From Rotaria sordida (Eukaryota; Rotifera; Eurotatoria; Philodinida; Philodinidae): a stretch of 64,000 nt of DNA. Within the stretch, counting starts at the first letter, position 1; every line of letters starts with the position of its first letter. Below are positions 10,953 to 22,264 of the stretch, piece after piece. The notes beneath the pieces are model-generated. The model did no database searches and had not been told where the DNA came from. It saw nothing but the letters and a program-made list of their open reading frames with translations. The stretch lies in contig CAJNOL010000926.1 of the NCBI GenBank assembly GCA_905250125.1, forward strand, positions 1 to 64,000, read 5' to 3'. A program made the translations under genes and the position numbers.

Positions 10953-11432
10953 TATCTCTACGGTGTATACATGGGAATGAAATGGGAATGTGTTGAATAC
11001 GTCCGTCGATGGCTTTTTATGCATAAAGGTTGTGTTTTTCAAAGCGTCGAGGGCGCTGCTGATATATGGAGTGAAATAATTTACGTGCAACGGGTCACTG
11101 ACGGCCAATGTTTTCGTTTGAAAACTCATCCAAATGGTTCGCCTTATCCACCAAAAAATGAATCTCTGCTTATCTATAGTCGTAGTGATCCAGACATGCC
11201 GTATGGTCATGCTGCCGTGATAGTCGATATCGGACTTAATTTTGTTCGCATTGCCGAGTAAAATTTCAACTTTTATTATTGGTCCGATAATTATGCACGA
11301 CAAATTCCATTTGTGATAAATAATGGCAGTTATTTCATTAAAGATGAATATCACATTCATGGATGGATGTCAATTGAAGACAATAATCAACTCAAACCGC
11401 TGGATCAATCGACCATAAATATCATCGTTTAG
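10953..11432 (+). pseudogene. Broken CHAP amidase (glutathionylspermidine/trypanothione synthase N-terminal type)
   Basis: The frame starting at 10953 reads GVYMGMKWECVEYVRRWL, the catalytic-Cys region of the CHAP amidase domain of glutathionylspermidine and trypanothione synthases (Cys codon 10989). A PYGHAAVIVDI segment with the catalytic His follows. The frame stops at TAA 11259-11261 within an otherwise conserved run (IAE, stop, NFNFYYWSDNYAR) and then stays open to TAG at 11430-11432. So there is one in-frame nonsense change. The 5' part is missing: homology begins at the edge of hairpin 2. The intact family hydrolyses the amide bond of glutathionylspermidine. Trypanothione synthetase of foreign origin has been reported from bdelloid rotifers (recalled). 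No ligase domain is present. Dead copy, fairly sure. Confidence 0.8.
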
Positions 11433-12315
11433 CGAAATCAATCTTTACCTAATTCTGTTTGTCTTACTAGTGCTGCTCATCATTGTGCTCCATTGTGCTC
11501 TTATCTATATTTCTTTCTTTGCTTCTGTTTTTTACAATTGGCTTTCTGGTAACCTTTTGTCAGTTTTCAAAAATCATTACAAATTAATAAATCTGTCATC
11601 TGAGTACAAAAGCATCGTGTTTCACATATGTAGTTGGGAAAATCGGAACAATCTATTATCCTTCTTGATAGCACATCCATAATGAGAATGACATTTTTTA
11701 ACATCACTTTATTACAAGGAAGCTGCCGAATTCTACATTTAAAGAGCGAAATGTTAGCCGCTCAGCTTGACGTGATCTTGAGATATAATATTCACTCATA
11801 TTGAACCATGAAAATGTCACAATGTTGAGGGTTTCTATTGTTTAGCATATTTCTTTGCTACACCATCATCAACTCTACAACTATTGTTATACTATTCCAT
11901 AGGACATTTCAAGCTATACAAAACAATACATAGGACATCTTTGGATACCACTACTATCCGGAATAAAAGTCGACATACAGCTGTAATTTCTTATTCTGTC
12001 GCTTGAGACAGCATATTGAATGATACATCGAACACATTCGATAAGAAACAAAAGAAATAGAGCATAATACGCATTAATGAGGTACAATTTTCTCCTCATG
12101 TGAATTAGATCAAGAGAATGACGTTTACTACGCATTCTTTTACTTCCTTTGTACAGATTCTCTAAAGCAAAACACTTTTGATTGGCAAATCAAATGAGTC
12201 AAGTCAAATGGCAACTGACGAGGGAATATATCCAACTGTCAAATCGCTTTTGAATCGGGCACAGGCTTGCCGATTAGGGGAGGGGAGATGGGGAGGGAAT
12301 TTCTCCCACCTAAAA
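11433..12315. other. Intergenic, no gene seen
   Basis: This follows the amidase relic. An open frame at about 11470-11682 has a hydrophobic start but no ATG or recognisable family, so I leave it uncalled. Nothing else is visible up to hairpin 3. Confidence 0.4.
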
Positions 12316-12445
12316 TGTGGTGTGGGTGGTTGTGGGTGCGGGGTGTGGGGTGTGGGTATCAGCGTGTGGGTGTGGATGTGGGTAGAGAGAGGAGACACAC
12401 CCACACCCACATCAACTCTCACACCGACATCCACACCCACACCCA
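12316..12445. repeat. Telomere-like GT/CA hairpin 3
   Basis: The G-rich arm (GTGTGGGTGG, GGGTGTGGGG) covers 12316-12383. The loop is tagagagaggaga-like. The C-rich arm (CACACCCACACCCACATC) runs to 12445. Its 3' edge abuts a truncated copy of the inverted-repeat element that is complete at 58494-59068. Confidence 0.85.
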
Positions 12446-13300
12446 TGTCCATACTCCAAATTCATACGGACAAGATCAGTGAGAACCTTTGTTAAATACC
12501 ACTATTGACCTCAACAAGAAAATTTTATTTGTTCACAGATAGGAAAACAAAACAATATGCTCACCATAGGTTCTTCCTACTCTCGCCCATACGGATTTGG
12601 AGTGCGAACATGCTTCTATCTATGGTAAGAAAATCAACTCGTTTGCTCGAACTGTAATGGAGATATTCAATTTTCTTTTCGAATAAAGTGACTTTTGCAC
12701 CATCCTATATATTGTTTTCTTTTCCTACCTGTGAACAAGTAAAAGGACACCGCCGGATAAGTCAACAAATCTGGCACCCCCCCCCCAGACAGCATTCTAA
12801 TTAGTTTAAAAAGAAAGCCCAAAAATTTTTACGTAGTTCTATGTATTTTTTCCCGTAATTTCTTTTTGCTAAATTGATTTCTGAAGAGGCACTCGGTCTG
12901 AGGGGTATTTTCATTTTNNNNNNNNNNNNNNNNNNNNNNNNNNNNNNNNNNNNNNNNNNNNNNNNNNNNNNNNNNNNNNNNNNNNNNNNNNNNNNNNNNN
13001 NNNNNNNNNNNNNNNNNAAAAAATATATAGAACTACGTAAAAATTTTCGGGCTTTCTTTTTAAACTAATTAGAATGCTGTCTGGGGTGGGGGGGGGTGCC
13101 AGATTTGTTGACTTATCCAGCGGTGTCCTTTTACTTGTTGAGGTCAATAGTGGTATTTGACAAAGGTTCTCACTGATCTTGTCCGTATGAATTTGGAGTA
13201 TGGACATGCCTCTATCCTTGGCAAAAAAACGAGCCCGTTTGGTCGAGTCATAATGGCGATACTCAGTTTTTAGTGTGTCTGTTTCGTGACTTACTGGACA
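12446..13300. mobile_element. Composite, nested inverted-repeat element (relative of the 58.5-kb element)
   Basis: Positions 12446-12545 match the inner left half of the 58494-59068 element (tcagtgagaacctttgtta...gttcacagatagg). Positions 12580-12715 match its right end (ggatttggagt...gtgacttttgcaccat). Positions 13130-13210 repeat 12446-12510 in inverted orientation. A second, nearly identical inverted repeat is nested inside: about 12742-12857 against 13018-13135, with C- and G-runs in the arms. The outer left end is missing and is replaced by hairpin 3. No transposase is present, so this is a non-autonomous fold-back type element of probably more than one insertion. Confidence 0.7.
12918..13017. 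other. Assembly gap of exactly 100 N
   Basis: The gap is 100 N, a placeholder length, lying in the loop between two near-identical inverted arms with homopolymer C/G runs. The true length is unknown. Any open frame crossing it is an artefact. Confidence 0.98.
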
Positions 13301-13739
13301 CCCTATGCTTTCAACTTTAAGAACGAATAGAATTATCTAAATAAAATTATCAATCTCTATGAAAGCTAGAATTTTATTTTTGATCACACAAATATTAGAA
13401 AATTTATTGAATAGCTACTTCTGTCCTTTATGAGATCCTAAAATCCTGTTCAAGGTTTATTTTGACTTGAAAACCCTAAATAAGATTTGTATACGAAAGA
13501 ATAACAATTGCACTTTTCGAATGAGAAATACATCTTTCCTTCGATTTCCTAAACATTTGACCATTGTCGTTCGATATTCGTAGACGTTGTCTGATGGCTG
13601 GCCGTCACAAAAATGGAAGTGTAAAAATAATTTTATTAAAACTTCTAACTAAAAGCTGATTAAAATGTTTCGTATTTTTACAGAGTTCCTTTTTATTATC
13701 ATTTTTCTTAATTCGGTGAAATTTCACGTAGGCTCATGT
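13301..13739. other. 3' intergenic of SMP-30-like gene
   Basis: Nothing coding seen. TTTATT (AATAAA on minus) near 13689-13694 could serve as the poly(A) signal of the minus-strand gene ending at 13740. Confidence 0.4.
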
Positions 13740-14900
13740 TCATAATACACTCGACGCTAATTCCAATCGCCACACTCGCTCTTGTGCCAGAATAATCACT
13801 GTATTTCCCGTTAATGCAAAATTACTAATCACTCCACTTTCGCATAATTTTAGACCGAGTATCACTCCCAGTAATGTTCCTTGTCGATTTCGTACATTAA
13901 TTCCATCACCTTCGGCCGTCCATACGCGGTCTGCCTTGTCGACTCGGATTCCGTCCGGAATGCCAAGTGAACTGATCGAGAAAACGCGACGATTGATCGG
14001 TAATGCATCTTCGTTCAAATCATACGCATAAACAGCGAATGTACCCTGCCCTGGCAAATTCGGTGCAGTATCACTCACATACAACGTTTTTTCACTGGGA
14101 TCGAAGGCAATTCCATTCGGTACAAGAAGATCTGTGATCACCGGACGTAATTCCGATGTAATCATATCAAAACGATAAACATAACTGCCTAGTTGAGGTG
14201 AAGAACCAAAATTTTGCAGGTAAGCAACTTGTGGATCGGTAAACCACATGTATCGTCGCCCATCAATTTTCGTTGTGAATGTTACATCATTTGGCGAATT
14301 GAGTCGTAATCCAAACCATGAATTCACTACCAATCGACTGACTAATGTTGTCGGATTGACAGCATAAATAGCGCCTGATGTTGTCCGATTGCCTTGCGAA
14401 CAAACATAAACCAATCCGTCGAAATAAGCAACACCATTCGGTGTAAGAATTGGTGGCTGAATGGAGAGCAATTCGACATTATTGGTTTTCAGATTGACAC
14501 TAGTCACATCGGTATTCTGAACGGGTAGTTGATTGGCAGTAAACCAAACTTCGTTGGTGTCCGGAACGAATGCGCCACCTTCATGAGCAAATGGTACAGT
14601 GACAGGTTTGGCTGCTAATAATTTGATTTTTGCTTCAACGCCAATGAGATTGGTAAATTCGGATGAATAAGAAATGAATGAGGCTTGTCGTGAAGCAAAT
14701 AATTCGGCTTGTTGCGCACGAGCGAGAGGAGATAAGTTGTTCTGGTCTCCAATAAAGTTCGTAAAGCTGAATGATTTGTTAAAATCGCGATGGAAGTTTG
14801 ATTGGAGACTAGAGGTAAGGGAAAATGGCAAAGAGATGAGAGGCTTGTTTCGAGCACATGCACCAGCAAGAATAGACCAAATGATGACGAGTTGATACAT
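13740..14900 (-). CDS. Secreted SMP-30/gluconolactonase/LRE-like protein
   Basis: This single-exon product is 386 aa if it starts at the ATG at 14900. That start is preferred over in-frame ATGs at 14939 and 14927 because it leaves a clean signal peptide (MYQLVIIWSILAGACA). The body is a six-bladed SMP-30/gluconolactonase-type propeller. The expected metal and substrate positions are present: Glu in HEGGAF (~107), Asn-Asp in SPNDV (~204-205), Asn in VPNGIAFD (~262), SDT (~277) and Asp in IPDGI (~316). The family hydrolyses lactones or organophosphate esters using one divalent cation; the substrate here is unknown. The PNGIAFDPSEKTLYVSDT style resembles fungal and bacterial members, so transfer is possible but unproven. 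Stop TGA at 13740. Confidence 0.88.
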   Translation of the reverse strand: MYQLVIIWSILAGACARNKPLISLPFSLTSSLQSNFHRDFNKSFSFTNFIGDQNNLSPLARAQQAELFASRQASFISYSSEFTNLIGVEAKIKLLAAKPVTVPFAHEGGAFVPDTNEVWFTANQLPVQNTDVTSVNLKTNNVELLSIQPPILTPNGVAYFDGLVYVCSQGNRTTSGAIYAVNPTTLVSRLVVNSWFGLRLNSPNDVTFTTKIDGRRYMWFTDPQVAYLQNFGSSPQLGSYVYRFDMITSELRPVITDLLVPNGIAFDPSEKTLYVSDTAPNLPGQGTFAVYAYDLNEDALPINRRVFSISSLGIPDGIRVDKADRVWTAEGDGINVRNRQGTLLGVILGLKLCESGVISNFALTGNTVIILAQERVWRLELASSVL

Positions 14901-14939
14901 TATAATTTTACTCGAGTAAAAACGCATGACTACAAGCAT

Positions 14940-15548
14940 ACAATAAAATCAGATGATGACAAAATACAGTACAACATATAGTGTCGCTTCTAGGTCTTAG
15001 AAGAAGAATTGATGGAAGAAAAGAAAATTTCTCTTTCACATATTTGCACCGGTGTGAATATTTTTCTGTGCTTCTGGCTATTAATCAGTCTTGCGCACCG
15101 ATTCGTACTGTTGATACGTAATTATATACATAGACAAAATAGAAGTACTAATGGCGACTATTACATTGATAACGATCACTCAATTACATATTTATTTTCT
15201 CTATCTCCATTCAAACTATACATGTGACATACTCAGATCCGAACCTAAACGATTTTTGTGGGAAAATTTAAAAGAAAAGACTGGATTTGATCTTGCATGC
15301 AGTTCACAAAGAGATTCGATTGTATGATTGTTTTCACAGGGTAGAACTAACATATCTTACCTTCCCTATTGCCAACGCAAACTTTGTACGATATCTGTCT
15401 CTGGAAATTACATTCAACCGAAAGTTTAAGATATCAATGTTAGTATATCTATGAATGGTTGTATCAAAATAGTTTGATTTTTCAAGTAATGAGTCTACGT
15501 TTGAAAACACCTTCTATTTGTATGAAGCATTCGTAATGGTCGACAAAG
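14940..15548. other. Intergenic; one small uncertain open frame
   Basis: An ATG at 15012 opens about 71 codons on the plus strand with one strongly hydrophobic segment (IFLCFWLLISLAHRFVLLI). It could be a small membrane protein divergent from the SMP-30-like gene. No family was recognised and no splice signals were seen. I do not call it as a gene. Confidence 0.3.
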
Positions 15549-15596
15549 GATGTTGGTGTGAGTGTTGGTGATTCCTCTTCAATCCCACACACCCTC
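15549..15596. repeat. Telomere-like GT/CA hairpin 4 (short)
   Basis: The arm ggtgtgagtgttggtgatt, a 7-base loop, and aatcccacacaccctc. It has the same layout and the same cacaccctc end as the hairpins at 6454 and 36133, but is much shorter. Confidence 0.6.
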
Positions 15597-16020
15597 TTTA
15601 CAGAATATCAGATCGTATTAAAATGCGGTGTTACTAGAATAGAAGCATAATAACTGGGTTTAAATGATAAATTATTTGTCAATTCGATGTGATATACACA
15701 CATGCATTAAAACGTATCAAATCATCGCTTTTAATCCAGTAAATGTGTTAAAAGCTGTTTATATACGAACAAACATGTTTTAACTAGTTCATTTTTTCAT
15801 ACATCATCCGAACGAGTTATAAAGCATTTTTTTCGCATCTTTCTGTCCGAACGTGTTGAAATAACATTTTAAGTGTTTACTCTTCTGCATGGGTAGATTC
15901 TACATTTTTTATCTCGCATTAGCTATGTAGTTGTTTAGTTGTACTTACATTTTTGTTGTTTGCTTTGCTGACGAAATAAAATAATTAGGTCAATTAATAT
16001 TCAATTTAATATGTTGCTAA

Positions 16021-16160
16021 TTAGAAAGTAATGATGAAAGTAACAGTTGAAAACTGAGAAAAATTCGATAAACTATCGCTTGACAAATCCGTTGGATCAG
16101 CTTCCAATGTATTGTTACTTGTCGATGTTGTATCAGTATATCCGCTTGGACACAAGCAGA
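16021..16160 (-). CDS. Possible terminal exon with EGF-like start (partial)
   Basis: On minus, a TTTAG acceptor at 16161-16165 is followed by an open frame encoding CLCPSGYTDTTSTSNNT and a Ser/Thr-rich stretch. It ends FSTVTFIITF and stops TAA at 16021. CLCPSGY is typical of an EGF-like or cysteine-rich extracellular module. The length (140 bases) is consistent with a 2-base split codon at its start. No upstream exon was found within the next 2 kb, so this may be a relic. Weak support. Confidence 0.3.
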
Positions 16161-18483
16161 CTAAAGTATAGAATAAAAATCATTCTATGAATATTAGATG
16201 AAAAAACACCGATGATTTATAAACTAAACTTTCATTCTTTTCCTATCGCATGTCATTAAAAATAATTCTCTTTAAAACAGTCTCTTCGGAAACGGAATTT
16301 TTGTTATGTTAATTCAGCTTTATAAAAAAAAAGAATAAAAAGATAATTGATTTACAAGATGTACCAGAAATTCAAAATATAAGATAAAGCGTAGTTACTT
16401 TTAAATCTATTACCTTATAGAAATTAGTTTTGTATTATAACTTTATTCAAATAGATTAAACTCTAATTGATCTTAATGATAAGATTTCCTTTCAATAGAA
16501 ATTAAAACATTTTTATTAACAAAGAATATTAATTATGATTAAAAATCGATCATGATTATCTAACGAAATACTAAAATGATTGAAAATTTATTCAAAACGT
16601 AAGAACAAATGTATTTTTACAAAAGTATGCTTTTCTTCACGATCATATGATGAAACGCATACAGGTATATCGACTGTTCGTCTTAAGTTGTTCGCGAAGT
16701 ATATAAGGATAAACAATTTTAATTTGTGTTCCAAACTGTTGGTCTTTATATACGCATCTTGTCGGTAGATACAAAACATAAATGATTGAAAGAACAAAAG
16801 TCTATTTGACATTTCGTCAATATTTTCTATGTCAACCTTACTCGATTTATCTTGTACACAAGATCTTGGTCAAGACCCTGTTTATAAGATATTCGACCGA
16901 TGAATAATTTCAATCATGAAAATTTCAAGTTAAAGTGACGATACATAAATAAGAAACATATTACTTAAATTTAATCGACTATTCAACTAATTTATCAAAT
17001 AGATTATCTGTATCATATACTTCTACTCGTTATATCTTCTAACGATCACCAATCAAATAATCAAAGCTGAATAAAAGTAAAACACGATTCTAATGTATTG
17101 AGAAACTAGAAGAATGAAAAGAGAGACAATGAAAGGTCAATATCTCTCTTAGTAAAGATTAAACTTTCAAAATGAAGTAACAGCATAAATACAGTTTTTC
17201 AAAAATTTTTGTTAGATCCAAATTAATTGAATTTGTCTATGAAACAAAACCATACATTAGTCCGATTTGACTTGTAATTTCTATTATCAGATAAGGCGCA
17301 GACTTCGTTCTTTGAAAGATTTTTCTATTTGACTCGCATTTTCCATTAGCATTAGAGAACTGATTGTGTTACTTGTGGAGAAAAATAGAGGAAGAATAGC
17401 ATAATCTTCCTAACGAAAGAATAAAGTATATGATTGAGCAACATTATAGAATTCCACACAAACTGAATGATAAAATTATGCTCGACACATTTTAATTTTT
17501 TTCAGTATTATCTAAGTATATGAAAAATAAATTAATGTATGTATCCAGACCACTCAATTTGTTATTTTTTGACGGGCATTGTTTTAGATCTTTTCAAATA
17601 GAGTTACTTTGAGTTGGTGAATGTAAGCCAGAAAAAAACTTGAACAGATAATTAAGAGTTAAAAAACTATGAGAAACATCATGGAATCAAAAACGTTATA
17701 TCTGGATGACTCCTAGCAAAAAAAATCAATCTACTCATTTCGATTGATTTCAATTATTTGAATGCCATTTAAATTGATCTCAGCAGAATTCCAACTAATG
17801 TAAATTCACGGGAACCTAATTCAAATGAAACTTGAATTAATTCAAATTAATTTGAATCGAATTCAAATCTATTGAAATTATTTGAAACCGATTTCAATTA
17901 ATTTCAATTATTTAAGTCCTTTTTAATCTGATCCTATATCGAATTGAAAATGATTTATATACAATTTTAAGTGATGTGAATTCAATCTAAACTAAATTCA
18001 AATAAAATTTCAATCAAATGATATTCAGTCTAAATAAGTTAAAACTTTTTTAACTTAATTATAAGCGACCTGAAATCGGTTGAAATTATTTTGAACGGAT
18101 CTAAATCGATTTAAATCCAATTTAAATTCACTGAAATTAAATTAAAATAAGTTTAAGTAAATTTAAATGTAATTTAAAGTAATTTAAGGTAGATTTAAAT
18201 TTGTTTTGTTGTGTATCGGAAAAAAAAGGAATTTTTGATGTCGAAAGTGAGCTATGAAACATATGTTAGTGAGTATTTTAGTATCAGTAGAAAATAGCAG
18301 TAGCGATGCATGGCTCTTTTTTTACGGAGTGTTGTATTCTGATGATCGGATTTTAATATATGATATAAGTTTCTTTCCTTATTTCTTATTTATGTTCTTT
18401 CTGAAATTATGTATTCTGATAGTAGAGAGGACCAATTTAAATTTAAGCTCACTGAACAGGAAAATGCTATCTCTATCTAGTAT
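16161..18483. other. Gene-poor AT-rich DNA with AATT-type palindrome cluster
   Basis: No gene seen. From about 17740 to 18200 the sequence is dominated by degenerate, mutually complementary words such as TTTCAATTGATTT, GAATTCAAAT and AATTTAAATT, so it folds on itself in many registers. This resembles the clusters at 45180-45720 and 55280-55370. Confidence 0.5.
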
Positions 18484-19282
18484 CGATGACTCAAGCTGGT
18501 CTTGATGAAGTCAGTTGAAAAACTTAATAATATATTATTATAGGTCTGAAAGTTTCTGATGAAATTTTCAGAACTGTAATTCAATGTGAAGACATGATAG
18601 AACCATCGAAAAAGTTCATTACAGCAGAGCTTGTCATTTGATGAAGTTACGGTATTATGCAACAAGCTTCGGACCCGAAGAAATTTGGTATATATGTTTG
18701 TAGTTAGAGATAAAAAAGCAAAAATAAATCGTTTTGAATGCGAAACAGCATATAAACATTTTCATAGATGGCATCTCATTTATACTTGTCTCACAGACGA
18801 TAAATAGTATATCTAAGCATAAACCAGTTCTTTATTACGGAACTGTTTTTCTGGTTTCATGGAATTTTTGCTTCATTGATTACTCGTGTCTTTACGTCAT
18901 CTATGATGCTCTGACTCAAAAGGAGTATTTTCTCATAACTAAATGTAGAATGACTAGTAGAGAAGAGTCTCATGCACATAGATGCAATGTTTGTCGTTTG
19001 TTGAATAAGTGTAAATGAAATACTATCTAGGAAAATGTTTGTTTCGGTTTCGCGTTGGAATGATTTATTCTTGCATCGTTTAGCTCTGATCGCAAACATA
19101 TGTACTAAATTTCTTCGAGTCCGAAGCTCGTTACATAATACAAGAATTTCATTCATTGACAAACTGTACTGTAGTGAATTTGTTCGATGGTTCTATCATG
19201 TCTTTACGTTGAACTACAGTTCTGACAATTACCTCAGAAACTTTCAAGGCTATGATAATATATTACTGAACTAGACTGCACT
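18484..19282. repeat. Fold-back inverted repeat, about 800 bp
   Basis: The outer arms are 18484-18690 and 19100-19282. They share segments such as gatggttctatcatgtctt and tccgaagcttgtt-like runs in opposite orientation at roughly three-quarters identity by eye. Inner arms near 18737-18830 and 18960-19060 (aaacattttcatagat / atctaggaaaatgttt) are also inverted copies. Frames on both arms translate to the shared string WFYHVFTLNYSS only because of this symmetry. No transposase motif is seen. It is probably an old non-autonomous element. Confidence 0.7.
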
Positions 19283-22080
19283 GTCATAAAACATACACTT
19301 ACTCGTTGAATTTGTGTGAAGTCTTGTGCGTCCAACACTAGAATAATGCCGTAATTTATCGTCGTTTTTTTTCTGAGTGAGAATAAAACAGTATGCTGTC
19401 TATATATATATATCACAAACTATATCTGATTTTTGAGTGTAAATATATATATTTGAATTAATAGAGCATGAGATATGGGTCACATTTTGCTTTTATGTCA
19501 TACAAATATTACAGTCGCTTTGCTTGCTATCTCCCATCGTTTACACAGATTAGTCGACAATGATGAAGAGTTAGTTGAATGTTTGCCAGAATGTGCACTA
19601 TGCCGTGTGATGACCTATTTTTTTCTTTACAACCATTGCACAAAATCAACAAAATATTAAGTTTACACTGACCATTCTTTCTCACTCAAAAGTACAATAA
19701 TCGTTAAACGCTAATAATAGCAGTAATAACAACAACAACAACAACAAACAACAGAGAGGAGAAGAACAAAGAGAGATAAATCAAAGAGGATGAAAAAAAT
19801 CAATAATAACGAAAATAAAAAGTAAGCATCATAGAGTAACATCTCCTAATACTAGTATACTTTACTATTATCTCAGAAATTTTATTCCTTCGTGAAATAT
19901 TATGAACTGACGGTTTTGAACGTTGTCCAGATGAATTCAAAAACTATTAACGCTTTTTTCTATTGAAATGACGCCATGATCTTTCCAACAATCAATCAAT
20001 CGAAACGGTACTATTAATGGACAAATGCACATAGAGTCTTTTATTGTAGTCCGATATGTATCTTCTTTTTACCATAAACTTTCTTACTTTTACTCTAGAT
20101 CTATCTTCCAGATTGTTATTAGTTTAAACTTATCGTATGAGTTACATAAGTGGTAGTATGAACCTTTCAATAATAATAAAAAATCATTTTGTCTTCCCTT
20201 CACTTATATTTAAATGGGACATAAATTTTGTCAAGGCTCAGTAAGTAATAAACAATACCACATATCCCAAAAAATTGCGTCAGTGTTGAGAAATTCACAT
20301 CATGCATATTTATTACTGTGATTAGATAGTTATTTATGCAATTTATTTAGATACTTGAATACAAGCAAACTAAAATATTATTCACAAACAAGTCGTTAAA
20401 TCTGGATATTGTATGATACGTAGTCATTTCCTATCTATCTTACAGTACAAATATGGCAAGATTTAATTTTAATAAAATATTGATTTGAGCTTCTTTAAAT
20501 TAATCGTTTGCCTATGTCATACTTTAATTTTATCTTTAGATATATTCAAAGTATCTGCAATGCTGATAATCGAAAGGAAACGTATAGTAAAAAGACGACA
20601 GCCAAACTATAAACAACGACACAGAAACATTTACTCTTGGACCGTTTCTGCTTGAATAATACTTTTCTGATGATTATTACGGATTTCATCCAGTTTTATA
20701 TTTGTAACACGAATCATTACTGGGAAGGAATCGGTCAAAATACTTTATTCATTATATTAGACATACGAACATATATATGTATATATAAATCACTGAGCGA
20801 GAGGTTATCAAAAAAAACAATCTGGAATGCTTTTTTATGTAAAAATAAGATATTATGTTCTATGCTGAAAATTTTATATAAATTCTACTTTTTAGAAAAT
20901 CGACTGTTAAAATATCAAAAAATTTTCAAACTTCCATTATTTATTGATCAAATTTTAAATAGTTAGAAAATGTTTGATTTTTGAAAAGATTCATTTTCGA
21001 AAATTACAAACACTCCAAAAAAATATTATTAAATTATCCTTGTAATCGATGACCATTTAAATTATTGTATAATTCTCATCAGTTAATTTTATTATTGTAT
21101 ATTTTAGGAAGCAATTGAAACCTATCCGATGATACAAATAATCTCCCACGAATCAGAATAAATTTCTCTCTCAATTGTTTCTTTTTCTCTTTCTCTTGTA
21201 TGACTGTATGTGACTTTGTATGTCATTATATGCGTAACAAAGAAAACTATATTTGTATATACATATTATATTTTATTTACGTATTCATTTTTTTTGTTTT
21301 ACGCATTCTTTTTGAAAGCTTATTGTTTTCTGTAGTTAATAAGTTTTGCAAATGGTCTTACACTCGATTACCAACAATCGGTAATAATAAAAATAGCTCA
21401 GTATCCTTTTGTCCTTTGATATCATCAATACCCATGCACATGGAAATAAAATATGCTGCATCATTACATTTGTTTTTCTTTCTCATTCTTTGTCTAATAA
21501 GGTATTACTATTGTACGTTTGATTGATACAATTTGCGCTTTTCTTGACAGTTCGAATGATCATTTATCTCATTATCTTACCGTTTCAAACTGTAATCAAC
21601 CAAAAAAGAAATAATGTATAACACAAGAAAAAATCATCTATTGCTAAAAATAAGATACTTGTTTTGCATCAATGATTGTTGTGTGAAGACCTGCAGAGAG
21701 TTTTTTTTTGAATTTACTAAATTTTCTTCAACACTTCAAATTTTGTTTTTGGATATGATATACTCTAAAAATATAATATTTTTGATCGGATCAATTGGAA
21801 GAATTGGTTCTTAATTATCGTTTGAAAAATTGCAAAATCAATTTACGTTTGATAACTTTTTTTTAATTTATTTTATTTCACGTCCAAAACATACCACGCA
21901 CAAAAAATAGCTGCAATGCTAAGAGAAAAAAAAATAGTTCAAAAACTACGAACGATAGAGCAAACAAATAAGTTAATGTTAACAAAATTAAGAAAAAACT
22001 GCACAATAATATACAAAATAAACTGACTAGCAGTTTAAGAAATTCTATCTTACATACTATTATACCTAGAAAATATATCT
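19283..22080. other. Gene-poor AT-rich DNA
   Basis: Only low-complexity open frames are present. A CAA microsatellite lies at about 19722-19752. No tRNA, rRNA or coding gene was recognised. Confidence 0.5.
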
Positions 22081-22262
22081 TTATAGTGTATGATTATTCA
22101 ATTTATGTTCATTTAGAAATCATTTACCTGTCAATGACAAGACAAATAATCATCTCTTCAGTGAAAAACTATTCAGCACCTTTAACATTGCTCAGTATTC
22201 TATATAAAACATTTCATACATATGATTCAATTAAAACATTCGCAGCTTTAGCTTGTAAATTT
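22075..22262. repeat. Dispersed repeat, copy A (no hairpin)
   Basis: About 190 bases from tatagtgtatgattatt to cttgtaaatttatc match 35951-36132 in the same orientation at roughly 85% by eye. The minus strand gives a protein-like reading (FFTEEMIICLVIDR, AANVLIESYV) with a stop at the same place in both copies. It may be a fragment of a decayed repeated gene. In the other copy, telomere-like hairpin 6 begins where this copy reads on (22263-22264). Confidence 0.7.
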
Positions 22263-22264
22263 AT

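Noticed and set aside
11470..11682. 70-codon frame after the amidase relic
   Set aside because: It starts with GTG, is preceded by in-frame stops and has no family; not the missing downstream part of the synthase.
12874..13207. Open frames running through the N gap
   Set aside because: The frame exists only because N codons have no stops; the flanks are inverted-repeat DNA.
15012..15227. Possible small membrane protein next to the SMP-30-like gene
   Set aside because: One hydrophobic segment is not enough; the stretch is AT-rich, and no homologue or expression signal was recognised.
18734..19274. Frames on both strands of the 18.5-19.3-kb fold-back
   Set aside because: Similarity between them follows from the inverted repeat; no family features.
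21200..21526. 108-codon hydrophobic frame
   Set aside because: Phe/Ile/Leu-rich translation typical of AT-rich DNA; no gene context.
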